From: Paenibacillus_AA sp045062745
GTDB lineage: Bacteria; Bacillota; Bacilli; Paenibacillales; NBRC-103111
Length of the DNA: 64,000 bases
Direction: 5' to 3'
NCBI RefSeq assembly: GCF_045062745.1
Contig: NZ_JBJGED010000002.1
Coordinates: 1-64,000, forward strand
A program made the translations under genes and the position numbers. Positions within the stretch are counted from its first letter, which is position 1, and each line of letters begins with the position of its first letter. The notes under the pieces were generated by a model. The model did not search any database. It saw only the letters and a list, made by a program, of their open reading frames with translations, and was not told the origin of the DNA. This document shows positions 28,128 to 37,247 of this stretch, piece after piece.

Positions 28128-29138
28128 CTACAGACGGGGATCGACTATAATTTTTCCGTTCGGATTCGTGCCGTCGGCCAAGGTCGCAAACGACTCCGAC
28201 GCTTGCCCCAAGCCGCACAGGGCAGTCCAGCCTTCCCGTGTAACGGCACCTGAGGCGAGCAGAGCGACGGCCTGATCGAAATCGGCAGCGGTGTACGTAT
28301 AAGACCCAATCAGCGACACTTCCTGCCGTACGGCATGGTTCAGCGGCAGCGTCGTCCGATCGTGTCCGAGGCCGACGAGAACGATCTTGCCTCCCGGATT
28401 GACGAGGGCGAGCGCCTGCTGCCGAGTGGACTCCACGCCGACACAGTCAATAACGGTATCCGTCCCCGCCAAGCCGAACACTTCCCGGTATCGGCTGTCC
28501 AGCAGGTCCGGCGTGGACACGGCCGCGCCCAGCCGCTCTGCGAAGGCAAGCCGAGCAGGCTGACGGTCTACCGCCAGGATGCGGCGTGCGCCCATACGGC
28601 GCGCGGCTTGTACCGTCAGCAGTCCGATCGGGCCTGCTCCGAATACGAGCACGTCGCCGAATGGCGCCAGGCCGAGCTTGGCCGCGTGGATGCAGACGGC
28701 GAGCGGCTCCGCGAGCGAGGCCGTCGCCATGTCCATCGCCTGCGGAACCGCGATGGCGCAGGCCTCCGGGACGGCGACATACTCGGCGAACGCCCCGGGC
28801 CGATGGATGCCGACGATGCGGCGGTCGCGGCATATGTTCGGCCGGCCTTCCCGGCACCGGTCGCACGCGCCGCAGGCGAGCAGCGGGTTGACGACCACCT
28901 TGGCGCCGATGTCGAACCTATCGGCGTCGGATGCCCGGAACGCCACCTCGCCGGCGAACTCGTGGCCCATCACCAGGGGCGGGACCCGCACGCTGCTATG
29001 CCCCAGATAGCCTTCGAGCTCGCTCCCGCAGATGCCGACCGCCTCCACGCGGACGACGATTTCGCCGGGAGCGGGCGACGGTACCTCTGCCTGCTCCAGC
29101 GTCAGCACACGCGGACCGCGGTACACCAGCGTTCTCAT
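28128..29138 (-). CDS. Zinc-dependent alcohol/polyol dehydrogenase
   Basis: 336-residue medium-chain dehydrogenase. The catalytic zinc ligands are Cys in GICGSE and His/Glu in GHEFAGEV. The structural zinc cluster is CGACDRCREGRPNIC, and the NAD-binding motif is VFGAGPIGLLT. The start overlaps the upstream stop as ATGA, so the two genes are translationally coupled. Members oxidise sorbitol, threonine or related secondary alcohols; the operon context suggests a sugar or sugar-acid substrate. Confidence 0.92.
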   Translation of the reverse strand: MRTLVYRGPRVLTLEQAEVPSPAPGEIVVRVEAVGICGSELEGYLGHSSVRVPPLVMGHEFAGEVAFRASDADRFDIGAKVVVNPLLACGACDRCREGRPNICRDRRIVGIHRPGAFAEYVAVPEACAIAVPQAMDMATASLAEPLAVCIHAAKLGLAPFGDVLVFGAGPIGLLTVQAARRMGARRILAVDRQPARLAFAERLGAAVSTPDLLDSRYREVFGLAGTDTVIDCVGVESTRQQALALVNPGGKIVLVGLGHDRTTLPLNHAVRQEVSLIGSYTYTAADFDQAVALLASGAVTREGWTALCGLGQASESFATLADGTNPNGKIIVDPRL

Positions 29139-30112
29139 ACGCTCACCCCGTTCACCACGTGGAGCGGCCGGCCTCCCTCCAGCACGCGCTTCACTTCCAG
29201 CGCGGCGAATTGCTGGAGTCGGATCAGCGAGCTCTCCGAATACCACGCGCAGTGACTCGTGATCAGGCAGGACTCCAGCTGCAGCAGCGGGCTGTCGGGC
29301 GACACCGGCTCCTGTTCGAGCACATCGAGCGCGGCGCCGGCGAGCTGATCTTGGCTCAGTGCTTCGGCGAGCGCCTCCGTATCCACTACGCCGCCGCGCG
29401 ACGTGTTGATCAGGAAAGCGGTCGGCTTCATCTTCCGGAACGCCTGGGCGTTCAGGAAGTGCCGAGTGTCCGCGGTCAGCGGCAGATGAACCGACAGAAC
29501 ATCGCTCTCGCGCAGCAAGCGCTGCGCATCTACCCGTTCCACGCCGTTCGCACGGAATACGGCCTCGTCCACGAACGGATCATAAGCGATCGTCTCCATC
29601 CCGAACGCCTGGGCTCGTTTGGCGACGGCCCGGGCGATGTTGCCGAACCCGGCGAGACCGAGCCGTTTGCCGGTCAGTCCCTGGATGGGGCGGCGGGGCG
29701 CGATCGCCCATTGGCCCCGGCGGACGTCCGCCACGACCTGCGGAATCTTGCGCACCGAAGCGAGCATCAACGCTAGGGCATGGTCGGCCACTTCGTCGAT
29801 CGCGTAGTCGGGCACATTCACCACCGGGATGCCTCTCGATCGGGCTGCAGTCAGATCGACGTTGTCGACGCCGATGCCGTAGCGGACGATGACGCGGCAC
29901 CGCTCCATGCGGCCGATCGCCTCCGCCGTGACGGGCGCCCACTGCGTCAGCACTGCGTCTGCTTCGGCGCATAGGTCCGCGACCTCCTGGCCGGTCTTGC
30001 ACTGAGCGGCTGTTAGGCGGACGCCTAGCGGCTCCAGCGTCTCATGCTCCGGCCGCAGGTCGGGGAAACCGTAATCCGTTACGGCCACTTTCCATCGCTC
30101 CGTCCATTCCAT
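29135..30112 (-). CDS. D-2-hydroxyacid dehydrogenase (CtBP/SerA-like)
   Basis: 325 residues. The NAD-binding motif is GLAGFGNIARAVA and the substrate/cofactor region reads INTSRGGVVDTEAL. Catalytic Arg, Glu and His candidates fall in the RGGVV region, the EQEP region and SHCAW. A catalytic-type H followed by CAWYSE is typical of the C-terminal-binding-protein subgroup rather than SerA. It is the second gene of the operon, 15 bp after the cyclase gene. Confidence 0.9.
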   Translation of the reverse strand: MEWTERWKVAVTDYGFPDLRPEHETLEPLGVRLTAAQCKTGQEVADLCAEADAVLTQWAPVTAEAIGRMERCRVIVRYGIGVDNVDLTAARSRGIPVVNVPDYAIDEVADHALALMLASVRKIPQVVADVRRGQWAIAPRRPIQGLTGKRLGLAGFGNIARAVAKRAQAFGMETIAYDPFVDEAVFRANGVERVDAQRLLRESDVLSVHLPLTADTRHFLNAQAFRKMKPTAFLINTSRGGVVDTEALAEALSQDQLAGAALDVLEQEPVSPDSPLLQLESCLITSHCAWYSESSLIRLQQFAALEVKRVLEGGRPLHVVNGVSV

Positions 30113-30127
30113 TCGGATTCACGCTCC

Positions 30128-30769
30128 TTAGTCGATCATCGCCACGGCGCGTACGGGCGCGCCGTCTCTTCCGGTAATTTTCAAGGGCGCCGCCATGAAG
30201 AAAAACTCGTTCCGACCGATATTCCCCAAGCGGGCCAACCCTTCCACGATTACGATTTCCTCGCGCAGCAGGATTTTGTGCACCGGATCGAAGTCGGTCG
30301 GATTGGGCGTCGGGACGTCCATGCCGATCATGGCGATGCGGCGGTCGGCCAGCCATTGCGCCAGCTCGATCGTCATGTAAGGGAAATCGGTGAAATAATG
30401 CTTCTCCGGGAATTGCAGATGCCAGTCGGTACGGTAGATGAGCCGGGTGCCTTCCCGAATCCGTTCGTCATAAGCCGCGAAATCGGAAGGGTAGAGCGGC
30501 TCCTTCGGTTTCTTGTGCGACAGGTCCACCAACAGCGCTTCCCCGATGCATTTGTGCAGATCGAGCTGGTCGACGGTCTTGCCGTCGTTCAGGAAATGAA
30601 ACGGGGCATCGAGGTGGGTGGCTTGGTGCGTGCTCATCGACAACTGCGACATGTTGTACCCGATCGATTCCACCGTATTGTGCACGATGACGGCGCATTT
30701 CGGGTCATAGGCAAAATTGGGAGCACCGTGGTAAATATCGAGAGACAAATCGATCAATTGACGGCTCAT
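30128..30769 (-). CDS. Cyclase family protein (kynurenine formamidase-like metal hydrolase)
   Basis: 213 residues. It opens with IDLSLDIYHGAPNF and has the metal-binding STHQATHLDAPFHF block (the family's HxGTHxDxPxH, here with Gln-Ala replacing the usual Gly-rich pair). Members hydrolyse amide, ester or lactone bonds. As first gene of an operon with three dehydrogenases, it may open a lactone or cleave an ester in a sugar-acid pathway. GGAGG precedes the ATG on the minus strand. Confidence 0.87.
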   Translation of the reverse strand: MSRQLIDLSLDIYHGAPNFAYDPKCAVIVHNTVESIGYNMSQLSMSTHQATHLDAPFHFLNDGKTVDQLDLHKCIGEALLVDLSHKKPKEPLYPSDFAAYDERIREGTRLIYRTDWHLQFPEKHYFTDFPYMTIELAQWLADRRIAMIGMDVPTPNPTDFDPVHKILLREEIVIVEGLARLGNIGRNEFFFMAAPLKITGRDGAPVRAVAMID

Positions 30770-30883
30770 CGGAAGGGAACCTCCTTGAGAATTGAATCGT
30801 TTACATATCTAAATTAAACAGGAGCATTAATGGTATGTCAATATAACTTATATATCCTTTGAGAAGAAAATATTCATGCAAAT

Positions 30884-30911
30884 AGCCCTGCCGGCGGATG
30901 ACCGGAGGGCT
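30884..30911 (-). terminator. Terminator of the GntR gene
   Basis: Read on the minus strand, AGCCCT and AGGGCT enclose an inner CCGG/CCGG pairing and are followed by ATTTG. It separates the repressor gene from the oxidation operon. Confidence 0.6.
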
Positions 30912-30943
30912 GAATGAGAATGGGGATGTCCGGCGAGACCGCT

Positions 30944-32059
30944 TCAGCCGACTTCAACAAGCTTGGGCTCGATAACGATCTGGCGGGCATCCGACTTCCC
31001 TTCGAGCGCGTCGACGATTAAGGCGGCGGCGTGCAGGCCCATGTCGAACGGCGATTGGTCGATGTAGGCTGCCGGCAGTACGGCGCCCGGATGGGCATAG
31101 GGCGCGTCGAAGCAGACGATGACCGTCCCGAGTCGTCCCGCTTGCCGGCAGGCGATCCCGACGTACCGGGCGAGCAGGGCATCGGCCGCGGCGATCGCCT
31201 GGAGGTCGGGGTTGAGCTCCAGGTAGCGGTAGATCTCCGGCGGCACGCGGTTATTATCGCTTTGCCCTTGCGGACCGAGCCAGTCCGGCGAGCCTATCAG
31301 GATCCGGCCGTCCGGGAGCGGCGGAATGCCTCTGCGGGCCAGCTCGGCCTGAAACCCGAAGATCCGTTCCTTAACTCCATACGTGAAGGTCGGCGGGTAG
31401 GCGAGCAGTCCGATCCGCTCCAGTCCCCGGTTGGCCAGAAACCGCGCGAGACGGGCGCCCGCCCGCTCCGTATCGCAGTAGACCCCACTGGTCTTGACGT
31501 CGCGCATCGCTTTCTCCACCAGCACCAGCGGATATTTGTCCAGGGCAAGCCGTACGAGGTCCTCGTTGAAATGTTCGCCTTGACTCGATACGACGACGAG
31601 GCCGGCCACCGGCAGCTCGAGCAGCTCGCGGATCGCCTTCGATTCTTGCTCCGGGGTGGGGATCCGTTTGAACACGACATGATACCCCCGTTCACCGAGC
31701 GCGGACTCCAGCCCTCCGAACAGCAGCGTGGAATAGTTCATCTCCATCCAGGGGATGACGAAGCCGATCAGCTTCGAATTCCGTTTCGATTCGAGCTCGG
31801 GCGGCTTGGGCGATAGAAGGGGGGAGGACTGGGGCTTCGAGCCGGATACGAACGTCCCTTTCCCTCGGTGGCGGTACAGGTAGCCTTCGTTCACCAGGCG
31901 CAGGACGGCGTTTTTGGCGGTGATGCGGCTGACCGAGAACTGTTCGGCCAGTTCCCGCTCCGGCGGAATTTGATATTCGCTTGGCCAGACCCCGCTTGCG
32001 ATCTGGTCCAGGATATATTGGCGGATTTGGGAATACAGCGGCACAGAAGGTTGGTGCAT
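30944..32059 (-). CDS. GntR-type regulator with LacI-like sensor domain
   Basis: 371 residues. Residues 1-70 form a winged helix typical of the GntR/AraR subgroup (PLYSQIRQYILDQIASGVW..PPERELAEQFSVSRITAKNAVLRLVNEGYLYRHRGKGTFV). The rest is a periplasmic-binding-protein-like domain (IGFVIPWMEMNYSTLLFGGLE..) that should bind a sugar. The start at 32059 follows GGAGAG; the longer frame is non-conserved. It lies just upstream of the oxidation operon in the same direction and is its likely repressor. Confidence 0.9.
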   Translation of the reverse strand: MHQPSVPLYSQIRQYILDQIASGVWPSEYQIPPERELAEQFSVSRITAKNAVLRLVNEGYLYRHRGKGTFVSGSKPQSSPLLSPKPPELESKRNSKLIGFVIPWMEMNYSTLLFGGLESALGERGYHVVFKRIPTPEQESKAIRELLELPVAGLVVVSSQGEHFNEDLVRLALDKYPLVLVEKAMRDVKTSGVYCDTERAGARLARFLANRGLERIGLLAYPPTFTYGVKERIFGFQAELARRGIPPLPDGRILIGSPDWLGPQGQSDNNRVPPEIYRYLELNPDLQAIAAADALLARYVGIACRQAGRLGTVIVCFDAPYAHPGAVLPAAYIDQSPFDMGLHAAALIVDALEGKSDARQIVIEPKLVEVG

Positions 32060-32081
32060 GACGGCTCTCCGTTCGTTTGAA

Positions 32082-32112
32082 TGGTCTAATAAGATATAAA
32101 GAGTATAGACCA
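32082..32112. promoter_or_regulatory. Inverted repeat, possible GntR operator
   Basis: TGGTCTA and TAGACCA are perfect inverted half-sites separated by 17 bases, just upstream of the GntR gene. The half-sites resemble GntR-family TGGT..ACCA operators, suggesting autoregulation. Confidence 0.45.
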
Positions 32113-32170
32113 ATCTACCCAAGACCTTCAAGTACGAATGAAGGCAGGTAAGTGTCAAGGACTCTTCGTT

Positions 32171-33058
32171 CTACTGATTATGTACCGAGTTTTTGCGGTA
32201 GGCTTGAGGCGTCAGCCCTGTTTTCTGTTTAAACATCGCTTGAAATAAGGGATATGAGGTGAACCCGAGTTGTTCAGCTATGAGCATGATGGAATACTCG
32301 GTATCTTTTAATCGCGCTTTGCTTTCTTCAATCCGGATGTCGATTAAGATTTGACGAAAAGATCGATTATACATCTTTTGCAGAATGCGATTCGTCTGGC
32401 GCTGGCTAAGACGCAATTGTGCAGCTAAATCTTCCAGCGTGAGATTCGAACTGTATCGGTCAAAAAAGGATTCGATAATCTGGCTTCGTTTATCATGACC
32501 TAGCCGGCGCGGGATATTGTAAGACATATGCGTGTCTGGAGTGGCAGTTCTCATTACATTTATAAGAATTTGGTTGAAGTAGGATTGGAGTTTTGTATAG
32601 TAACCAAGCGAACGCTGTTCCAATTCGTCATTGATTTTTTTAAGCAAAGAAAGATTCTCGCCCAATTCCGCGACGGAAAAACGATGCATGTTAGACAAAG
32701 CGATTTTTATGGCCTCGACTTCATTGGCTGGAAAATAAAGATCATGTTCTTTCAATTCGGTATATTCGAAACGAATGGTATATTTGCAAAGTGTAGACTT
32801 GGAATCCTGGGTAATGGTGTGATAGATGCCCGGAGGGATCAGGTAGTAGTGATTCGGCAGCAATTCAACCTTATCCGAACCAATGATCATAAACCCTCCT
32901 CCTTTTACGATGAAGTGGATTTCGAAGGTGGAATGGCAGTGCCGGTTGAATAGGCTCGGGGCATTCGCCGAACGAAACGAATCGTCGAGAACAATATCGA
33001 ACAGCAGTGGTCCGATCCGAGTTTTGATATTGTAATTCTCAGGAGATACCCGATTCAT
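32171..33058 (-). CDS. AraC family regulator with cupin sensor
   Basis: 295 residues. The N-terminal part is an AraC-binding cupin (HCHSTFEIHFIVKGGGFMI..YLIPPGIYHTI). The C-terminal double helix-turn-helix reads LTLEDLAAQLRLSQRQTNRILQKMYNRSFRQ and IAEQLGFTSYPLFQAMFKQKTGLTP. The ATG at 33058 is preferred because AAGGCGGG lies upstream; the longer frame starts with TTG at 33136 and lacks a site. It diverges from the cupin/ceramidase genes, its probable targets. Confidence 0.88.
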   Translation of the reverse strand: MNRVSPENYNIKTRIGPLLFDIVLDDSFRSANAPSLFNRHCHSTFEIHFIVKGGGFMIIGSDKVELLPNHYYLIPPGIYHTITQDSKSTLCKYTIRFEYTELKEHDLYFPANEVEAIKIALSNMHRFSVAELGENLSLLKKINDELEQRSLGYYTKLQSYFNQILINVMRTATPDTHMSYNIPRRLGHDKRSQIIESFFDRYSSNLTLEDLAAQLRLSQRQTNRILQKMYNRSFRQILIDIRIEESKARLKDTEYSIMLIAEQLGFTSYPLFQAMFKQKTGLTPQAYRKNSVHNQ

Positions 33059-33270
33059 CCGTGCTTCGCCCGCCTTTTTGTAGGAAATGGTTGTTCCTAA
33101 TTGTAGCGAATACTCACGGGGTAGTACAAGGAACAAGAACGTTCAAAAAAAGGGGGTTCTAATGACATCAATTCCGGAATGATGTCCATAATCCTTATAT
33201 TCCCCCCTATCTCACTAGCTATATAATGACGGTGAAATAACAAATTGATATCCATACTGGAGGAAAAAAC

Positions 33271-33627
33271 GTGATTAAACCCTTTGTCAAAAAAATTTCC
33301 ACATTGCCTGGCTACTTGGAGGAAGGCGTAACGTTCCTGCCGGAAGAAGGGGCAGAGACCATTTCCAGTAATTATGTCCGGGTTAAACAAGGGCAATCGA
33401 CACCCGAAGGACTGCATGACGATGAAGAGGAACTATACATTATTATCGGTGGAAAAGCTCGTCTTGAATTAGGCGATTCGGTAAGCGAGGTCGAGAAGGG
33501 AGACGTTGTTTATATCCCGAGGAACGTAAGGCATCGAGCGACTTGCCTGTCGGAAGAGGATTTCGAATACATCTGTGTTGCCAATTGGCCGGATCGAATT
33601 CCAGGGCAAACCTACGCCAAACATTAA
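33271..33627 (+). CDS. Small cupin domain protein
   Basis: 118 residues forming one double-stranded beta-helix. The first cupin motif is G.LHDDEEELYIIIGGKARLEL and the second is GDVVYIPRNVRHRA. GTG start with GGAGG 8 bases upstream. Role unknown; it may be a small isomerase or a sensor-like accessory to the next gene, which starts 26 bases after its stop. Confidence 0.85.
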   Translation: MIKPFVKKISTLPGYLEEGVTFLPEEGAETISSNYVRVKQGQSTPEGLHDDEEELYIIIGGKARLELGDSVSEVEKGDVVYIPRNVRHRATCLSEEDFEYICVANWPDRIPGQTYAKH

Positions 33628-33653
33628 GAGAGACTCAAACTGGAGGAATGGCG

Positions 33654-34925
33654 ATGAAATTTGGAGTGGGCAAGGATTTGATTACCCCTGACGTTCTTAC
33701 ATCCATGGGGGGGTATAGTTCGTTTCATGGCAAGCACTTCTTGGGAATCCACGACCATTTATATGTAAAAGCATTGCTGCTCGATGACGGCAAAGAACGC
33801 TTGATGTTCATTTCTATCGATCTTCTTTTCCATGACTATGCATTGACGGAAACCGTTAAACAGTATGCATTAGAAAAGCATGGGATTTCCCGCGATTGCT
33901 TATTTTTATCCTATACTCATACGCACGGCGGTCCAGCGATACGTGGATATGGCGATCCTGGCCAATATTCCGAAACGTACGAACAGTTTTTGCTCGCACG
34001 AATTAAAAGTTGCATGGACCGGACCCTGCTCAACCAATATGAAGGCAGCATGGAATACGGTTCGATTGAGGGAGACTGGAACATCAACCGGCGAAAACCT
34101 GTGGATGGGAGGATTGAACTGGCTCCAAACCCGGAGGGGGCCAAAGACAATACGCTGCATATGCTTAAACTTGTCGATCGGAATGGACATATCAAAGCGG
34201 TAACGATTTTTTATGCTTGTCACCCTGTAACGGTAAGGGATACGTTATACTTGTCAGGGGACTTTCCGGGACGGATTTGCCAGTTGCTAGAAGCGGAGTG
34301 CTTTGGTGCGACTGCTATTTTCCTTCAGGGGGCCGGAGGCAACGCGCGACCCAAAATTACGGCTAGCGGCAATGAATTTCTAACGAAGACCTACGAAGAA
34401 GTCAATGAGATGTCGGTTGCCATAGTTGAACGGATCAAGCGCACTTTATTTAAGGCCGGCGCCTTTACAAAGATTGAAGCCGATTTTGTTGCACGCCAGT
34501 TTGAAATCCCGCTTTCTCTCGACCCATTTCCAAAGCAAAGATTTGCTGAAGCTGCCTCGGATAAAAGGGAACCTATCGGCACTCGTAGGGTGGCTGAAGG
34601 CGTATACGCTCGTTACGAACAAATGCCGGATGAAATTAGGCTGCCTGGAGGTTTCGCCAGACTTGGCCGGGACTTATTTTTGGCATATCTTGGCGGAGAA
34701 CCGTGTTATGAAGTCAAGCAGCATCTGGAGTCCTTTTTTCCGGGAAAGTATCTGTTATTCATCGGATATGCAGATTCCAAAGCTTATGTTCCGAATGATA
34801 AGCTGAATGCGGAAGGCGGTTATGAAGCATCAGGGTCGACCATTGAATACGGTTTAAAAGGGACGTTCAAGTATATCGATCGCAGTATAGAACAAGCCTT
34901 CAAGAGCGCTTTATCTATAACTTGA
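33654..34925 (+). CDS. Neutral/alkaline ceramidase-like hydrolase
   Basis: 423 residues. The N-terminus reads VGKDLITPDVLTSMGGY, followed by the metal-site block SYTHTHGGPA and later FYACHPVT. These are hallmarks of the neutral/alkaline non-lysosomal ceramidase family, which in soil Bacillota often acts on unknown amides or glycans. No signal peptide is seen, so it is cytosolic. The ATG at 33654 is placed 7 bases after TGGAGG; the ATG at 33648 is too close. Confidence 0.87.
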   Translation: MKFGVGKDLITPDVLTSMGGYSSFHGKHFLGIHDHLYVKALLLDDGKERLMFISIDLLFHDYALTETVKQYALEKHGISRDCLFLSYTHTHGGPAIRGYGDPGQYSETYEQFLLARIKSCMDRTLLNQYEGSMEYGSIEGDWNINRRKPVDGRIELAPNPEGAKDNTLHMLKLVDRNGHIKAVTIFYACHPVTVRDTLYLSGDFPGRICQLLEAECFGATAIFLQGAGGNARPKITASGNEFLTKTYEEVNEMSVAIVERIKRTLFKAGAFTKIEADFVARQFEIPLSLDPFPKQRFAEAASDKREPIGTRRVAEGVYARYEQMPDEIRLPGGFARLGRDLFLAYLGGEPCYEVKQHLESFFPGKYLLFIGYADSKAYVPNDKLNAEGGYEASGSTIEYGLKGTFKYIDRSIEQAFKSALSIT

Positions 34926-34948
34926 TATAAGATTAGGAGTGCTTCTGA

Positions 34949-35342
34949 ATGGAAAGCGACTTGAATGTTGCTTACATTGGGACTGTGTACCCCCACCAGT
35001 ACCTCCATCAATTTGTACGTCTATGAAACCGATTGGCATTTTTATCGGTTTTCACGGCGTGAAATTCGAAGGGCAGCTCATGAAGTGGGACTTAAAGTCT
35101 ACTTAAATTTTCATGGATTCGGCTCATTCGCTACTACCCACACCGGGCATTATTATCAAATGCATCATCCGCAAGCTGTCCAAATTTCAAACAAAGGAAA
35201 TAAGGGGGAAGAAATTCTTTGTTGTCCCAACAACCCGGAATTCAAGCAATGGCTTCAATCTAAACTTGCGGAAATTATTGAGGATTTGCGCCCGGATGGC
35301 GTTTTTTGGGATGAACCCGGATTCGCTATTTTTAAACAATGA
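34949..35342 (+). pseudogene. Frameshifted hydrolase-like gene
   Basis: After TTAGGAGT the ATG at 34949 encodes MESDLNVAYIGTVYPHQY and stops early. From a poly-C tract near 34990 the +1 frame continues with TSTSINLYVYETDWHFYRF, GLKVYLNFHGFG and IEDLRPDGVFWDEPGF, the style of a TIM-barrel glycoside hydrolase. It stops at 35342, and a further frame (NNDRLGAISDYFLQL) seems to continue it. The gene is therefore broken at least once near its start and truncated at its 3' end. It follows the ceramidase-like gene in the same operon. Confidence 0.6.
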
Positions 35343-35407
35343 TAGGCTTGGGGCTATTAGCGATTACTTTTTACAGTTATCCCTCATTTCTTGAACTCTA
35401 AACAAAT

Positions 35408-35430
35408 AAACCCGCCAGAGGCGGGGTTAT
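35408..35430 (-). terminator. Minus-strand terminator
   Basis: AACCCCGCC pairs with GGCGGGTT on the minus strand and is followed by TATTTGTTT. It lies downstream of the small minus-strand gene at 35495-35734. Confidence 0.65.
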
Positions 35431-35494
35431 CTTACGATAATTTATTTGGAACCATGAACTTCTTGATGATTACTCCTCTCAAGGAAGCCATTCC

Positions 35495-35734
35495 CTACAG
35501 TTGTATATGTCCTGGAAAGTGGAATGTCCCATTTACGACAAATATCCTTGCACCTTTCGTGAACCTTCTTTTGATTGTTTTTTTCATACCACTAACAAGG
35601 AGCTCAATAGTTGCTTTGTTCGCAGTCGCAATGTAAACTACATGCCCATCCGACACTCTTTGTCTTTTCCATTTAGTGTCAAATGTTGCCAGTAGAATCC
35701 GATTAGATACGGTATGATTTAAAGCCACTGCCAT
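35495..35734 (-). CDS. Small hypothetical protein, possibly shortened by an in-frame stop
   Basis: 79 codons behind a very strong AAAGGAGG on the minus strand. The product is basic with beta-type alternation (RILLATFDTKWKRQRVSDGHVVYIATANKATIELLVSG). After its TAG the same frame stays open for 20 further codons (GMASLRGVIIKKFMVPNKLS) up to a TAA directly before the terminator. The original protein was thus probably about 100 residues. No family recognised. Confidence 0.55.
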   Translation of the reverse strand: MAVALNHTVSNRILLATFDTKWKRQRVSDGHVVYIATANKATIELLVSGMKKTIKRRFTKGARIFVVNGTFHFPGHIQL

Positions 35735-35844
35735 ATAATCGAACCTCCTTTTTGTTATTTGTAATCATTAATACGTTGGATGACGTGGAGGTGAAAGGGA
35801 CAAATGTTGAATGAAAATTATTAATCATTCGCAAGGAGTGTCAC

Positions 35845-35949
35845 GATGGATAGTTACACACGTGTTGTATGTGGCTACGATGGATTAGAAATACCGCAAT
35901 ATGCTTCGGTCGCGGGGCAGCAATTTTTGGACGTCTTTCCGCTGACGTG
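35845..35949 (+). pseudogene. 34-codon gene-start remnant
   Basis: ATG at 35845 follows AAGGAGTG and encodes MDSYTRVVCGYDGLEIPQY. The frame stops at TGA 35947-35949 but stays open for another 39 codons up to 36061. It looks like the front end of a lost gene; no family recognised. Confidence 0.35.
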
Positions 35950-36078
35950 AAGCTACGGACTTTCTGCAACTTGGCTGCAAGATAAGGAAAAGAGAATTTC
36001 TAAAGGAAGCAAGCTACGTGTTTGTAATCGCAGTGACAGATTAACTTTCCTTGAGACATGATGGAGGAATCATGAAAT

Positions 36079-36149
36079 AAATAGTTGTCAGTGACACGTC
36101 GGCAGCGGGCACAAGATCCGCTGCCGTTTCCCGTTGAAGTAACTGGCAG
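36079..36149 (+). repeat. Palindromic element copy
   Basis: Left part ATAGTTGTCAGTGACACGTC, hairpin GGCAGCGG / CCGCTGCC, right core CGTTGAAGTAACTGGCAG. Same orientation as the other copies; followed by the P-loop enzyme remnant. Confidence 0.7.
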
Positions 36150-36164
36150 TTTTGTGCAAATGGT

Positions 36165-36320
36165 GTCAGCTCCCTTAATGAAACGCGCCAAGCCTGGCGC
36201 GACGTGGCGGACTCTCTAGAAATTCCATTTATTGAAATCGAAGTGGTCTGCTCGGATGAACGTGAACACAGGCATCGAATCGATACGCGTATAGCCGATA
36301 TTCCCGGAATTGTTCTATGA
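36165..36320 (+). pseudogene. Remnant of a P-loop kinase/AAA-type gene
   Basis: One frame reads SLNETRQAWRDVADSLEI, EIEVVCSDEREHRHRIDTR and ADIPGIVL before a stop. This matches the middle-to-late part of small AAA/nucleoside-kinase-type proteins, where E(I/V)ICSD..EHR..VE.R is typical. The Walker A part is missing. A second unidentified coding scrap (EEGLLVDSLGADLISTKIS) ends at 36492. Confidence 0.5.
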
Positions 36321-36617
36321 ATCAGGTAGACCGCACTGTGTGGGTCGTTCCGCTGACCCGTTGGCATTGCCACAAAGCCGTTGTTGCCATAATGCCGCCA
36401 TCCCGACGCAGGAAGAGGGGCTGCTCGTCGATTCGCTCGGGGCGGACTTGATTTCCACGAAGATATCGGTTACACTCTTTGCCGGAAAATAGGCATCTAC
36501 ACAGTCAATTAGTTATTTACCTACGTATCATGAAAGTAGCAAATAACATCTGAGTCACCTTTTCATCATTCCATTTATTAATTTTATCAAACTTAATTTG
36601 TATAAGGAGAAACCAAC

Positions 36618-37031
36618 ATGGTTAGCATACCATTCCCTTCACGGTGGGGTATCGACACTTCTGTAGGAGGGAGACCTGTCGTTCGTGGCACATTCAACAT
36701 CAACTCTATTTTAGGTAACAAACTATCTGGTACAATTAATTTTCGCGGCAGTGATATCCCGATTAATGGATACTGGGATGAAAGCACCAAACAAATAAGA
36801 GTTGATTCGCCTTACGCCTCCTATTCTGGCAAATTATCAATATTTGATGATCCCTCAATCAGGATCCGACATTTAATTTTGAAGGGACGGCTTATTATGA
36901 AGCCTCCCTCTTTACAAGCAGGTGAGCACGGAACTTGGATTGCCACAACCAATACAAGTCTCACCGGAACTCCAACTATTAGTTATGATTTGCCTCCTGT
37001 TGGAGTTTTTTTAACATCAACTGAGCCGTAG
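36618..37031 (+). CDS. Hypothetical beta-rich protein
   Basis: 137 residues without signal peptide; strongly beta-patterned (GTFNINSILGNKLSGTINFRGSDIPINGYWDESTKQIRVDS). AAGGAG precedes the ATG. It lies between two palindromic elements. No family recognised. Confidence 0.7.
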   Translation: MVSIPFPSRWGIDTSVGGRPVVRGTFNINSILGNKLSGTINFRGSDIPINGYWDESTKQIRVDSPYASYSGKLSIFDDPSIRIRHLILKGRLIMKPPSLQAGEHGTWIATTNTSLTGTPTISYDLPPVGVFLTSTEP

Positions 37032-37069
37032 CTCAAATGCTGATGAACCAGCGTAAATCGAGATTTATT

Positions 37070-37141
37070 CGATAGCTCAATCACGACATGACGGCAGCCA
37101 GCACACGATCGGCTGCCTTTGTCCGTTGAAGTAAACGGCAG
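37070..37141 (+). repeat. Palindromic element copy
   Basis: Left arm CGATAGCTCAATCA, hairpin GGCAGCC / GGCTGCC, right core CGTTGAAGTAAACGGCAG. Ends 106 bp before the cortex hydrolase start. Confidence 0.8.
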
Positions 37142-37247
37142 AAGAGTGTGGTGGAAAGGCAATTTATTATTGCTCTCTATTTTGCCAGAGTAACACATCC
37201 GCTTCACCTACAATATAATGAGTCTAGAAATCTAAAGAGGTGAGCTA

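Noticed and set aside
28335..29255. 306-codon plus-strand frame over the alcohol dehydrogenase gene
   Set aside because: The minus-strand gene has zinc and NAD motifs and a coupled start; the plus frame is low-complexity Arg/Ala-rich shadow.
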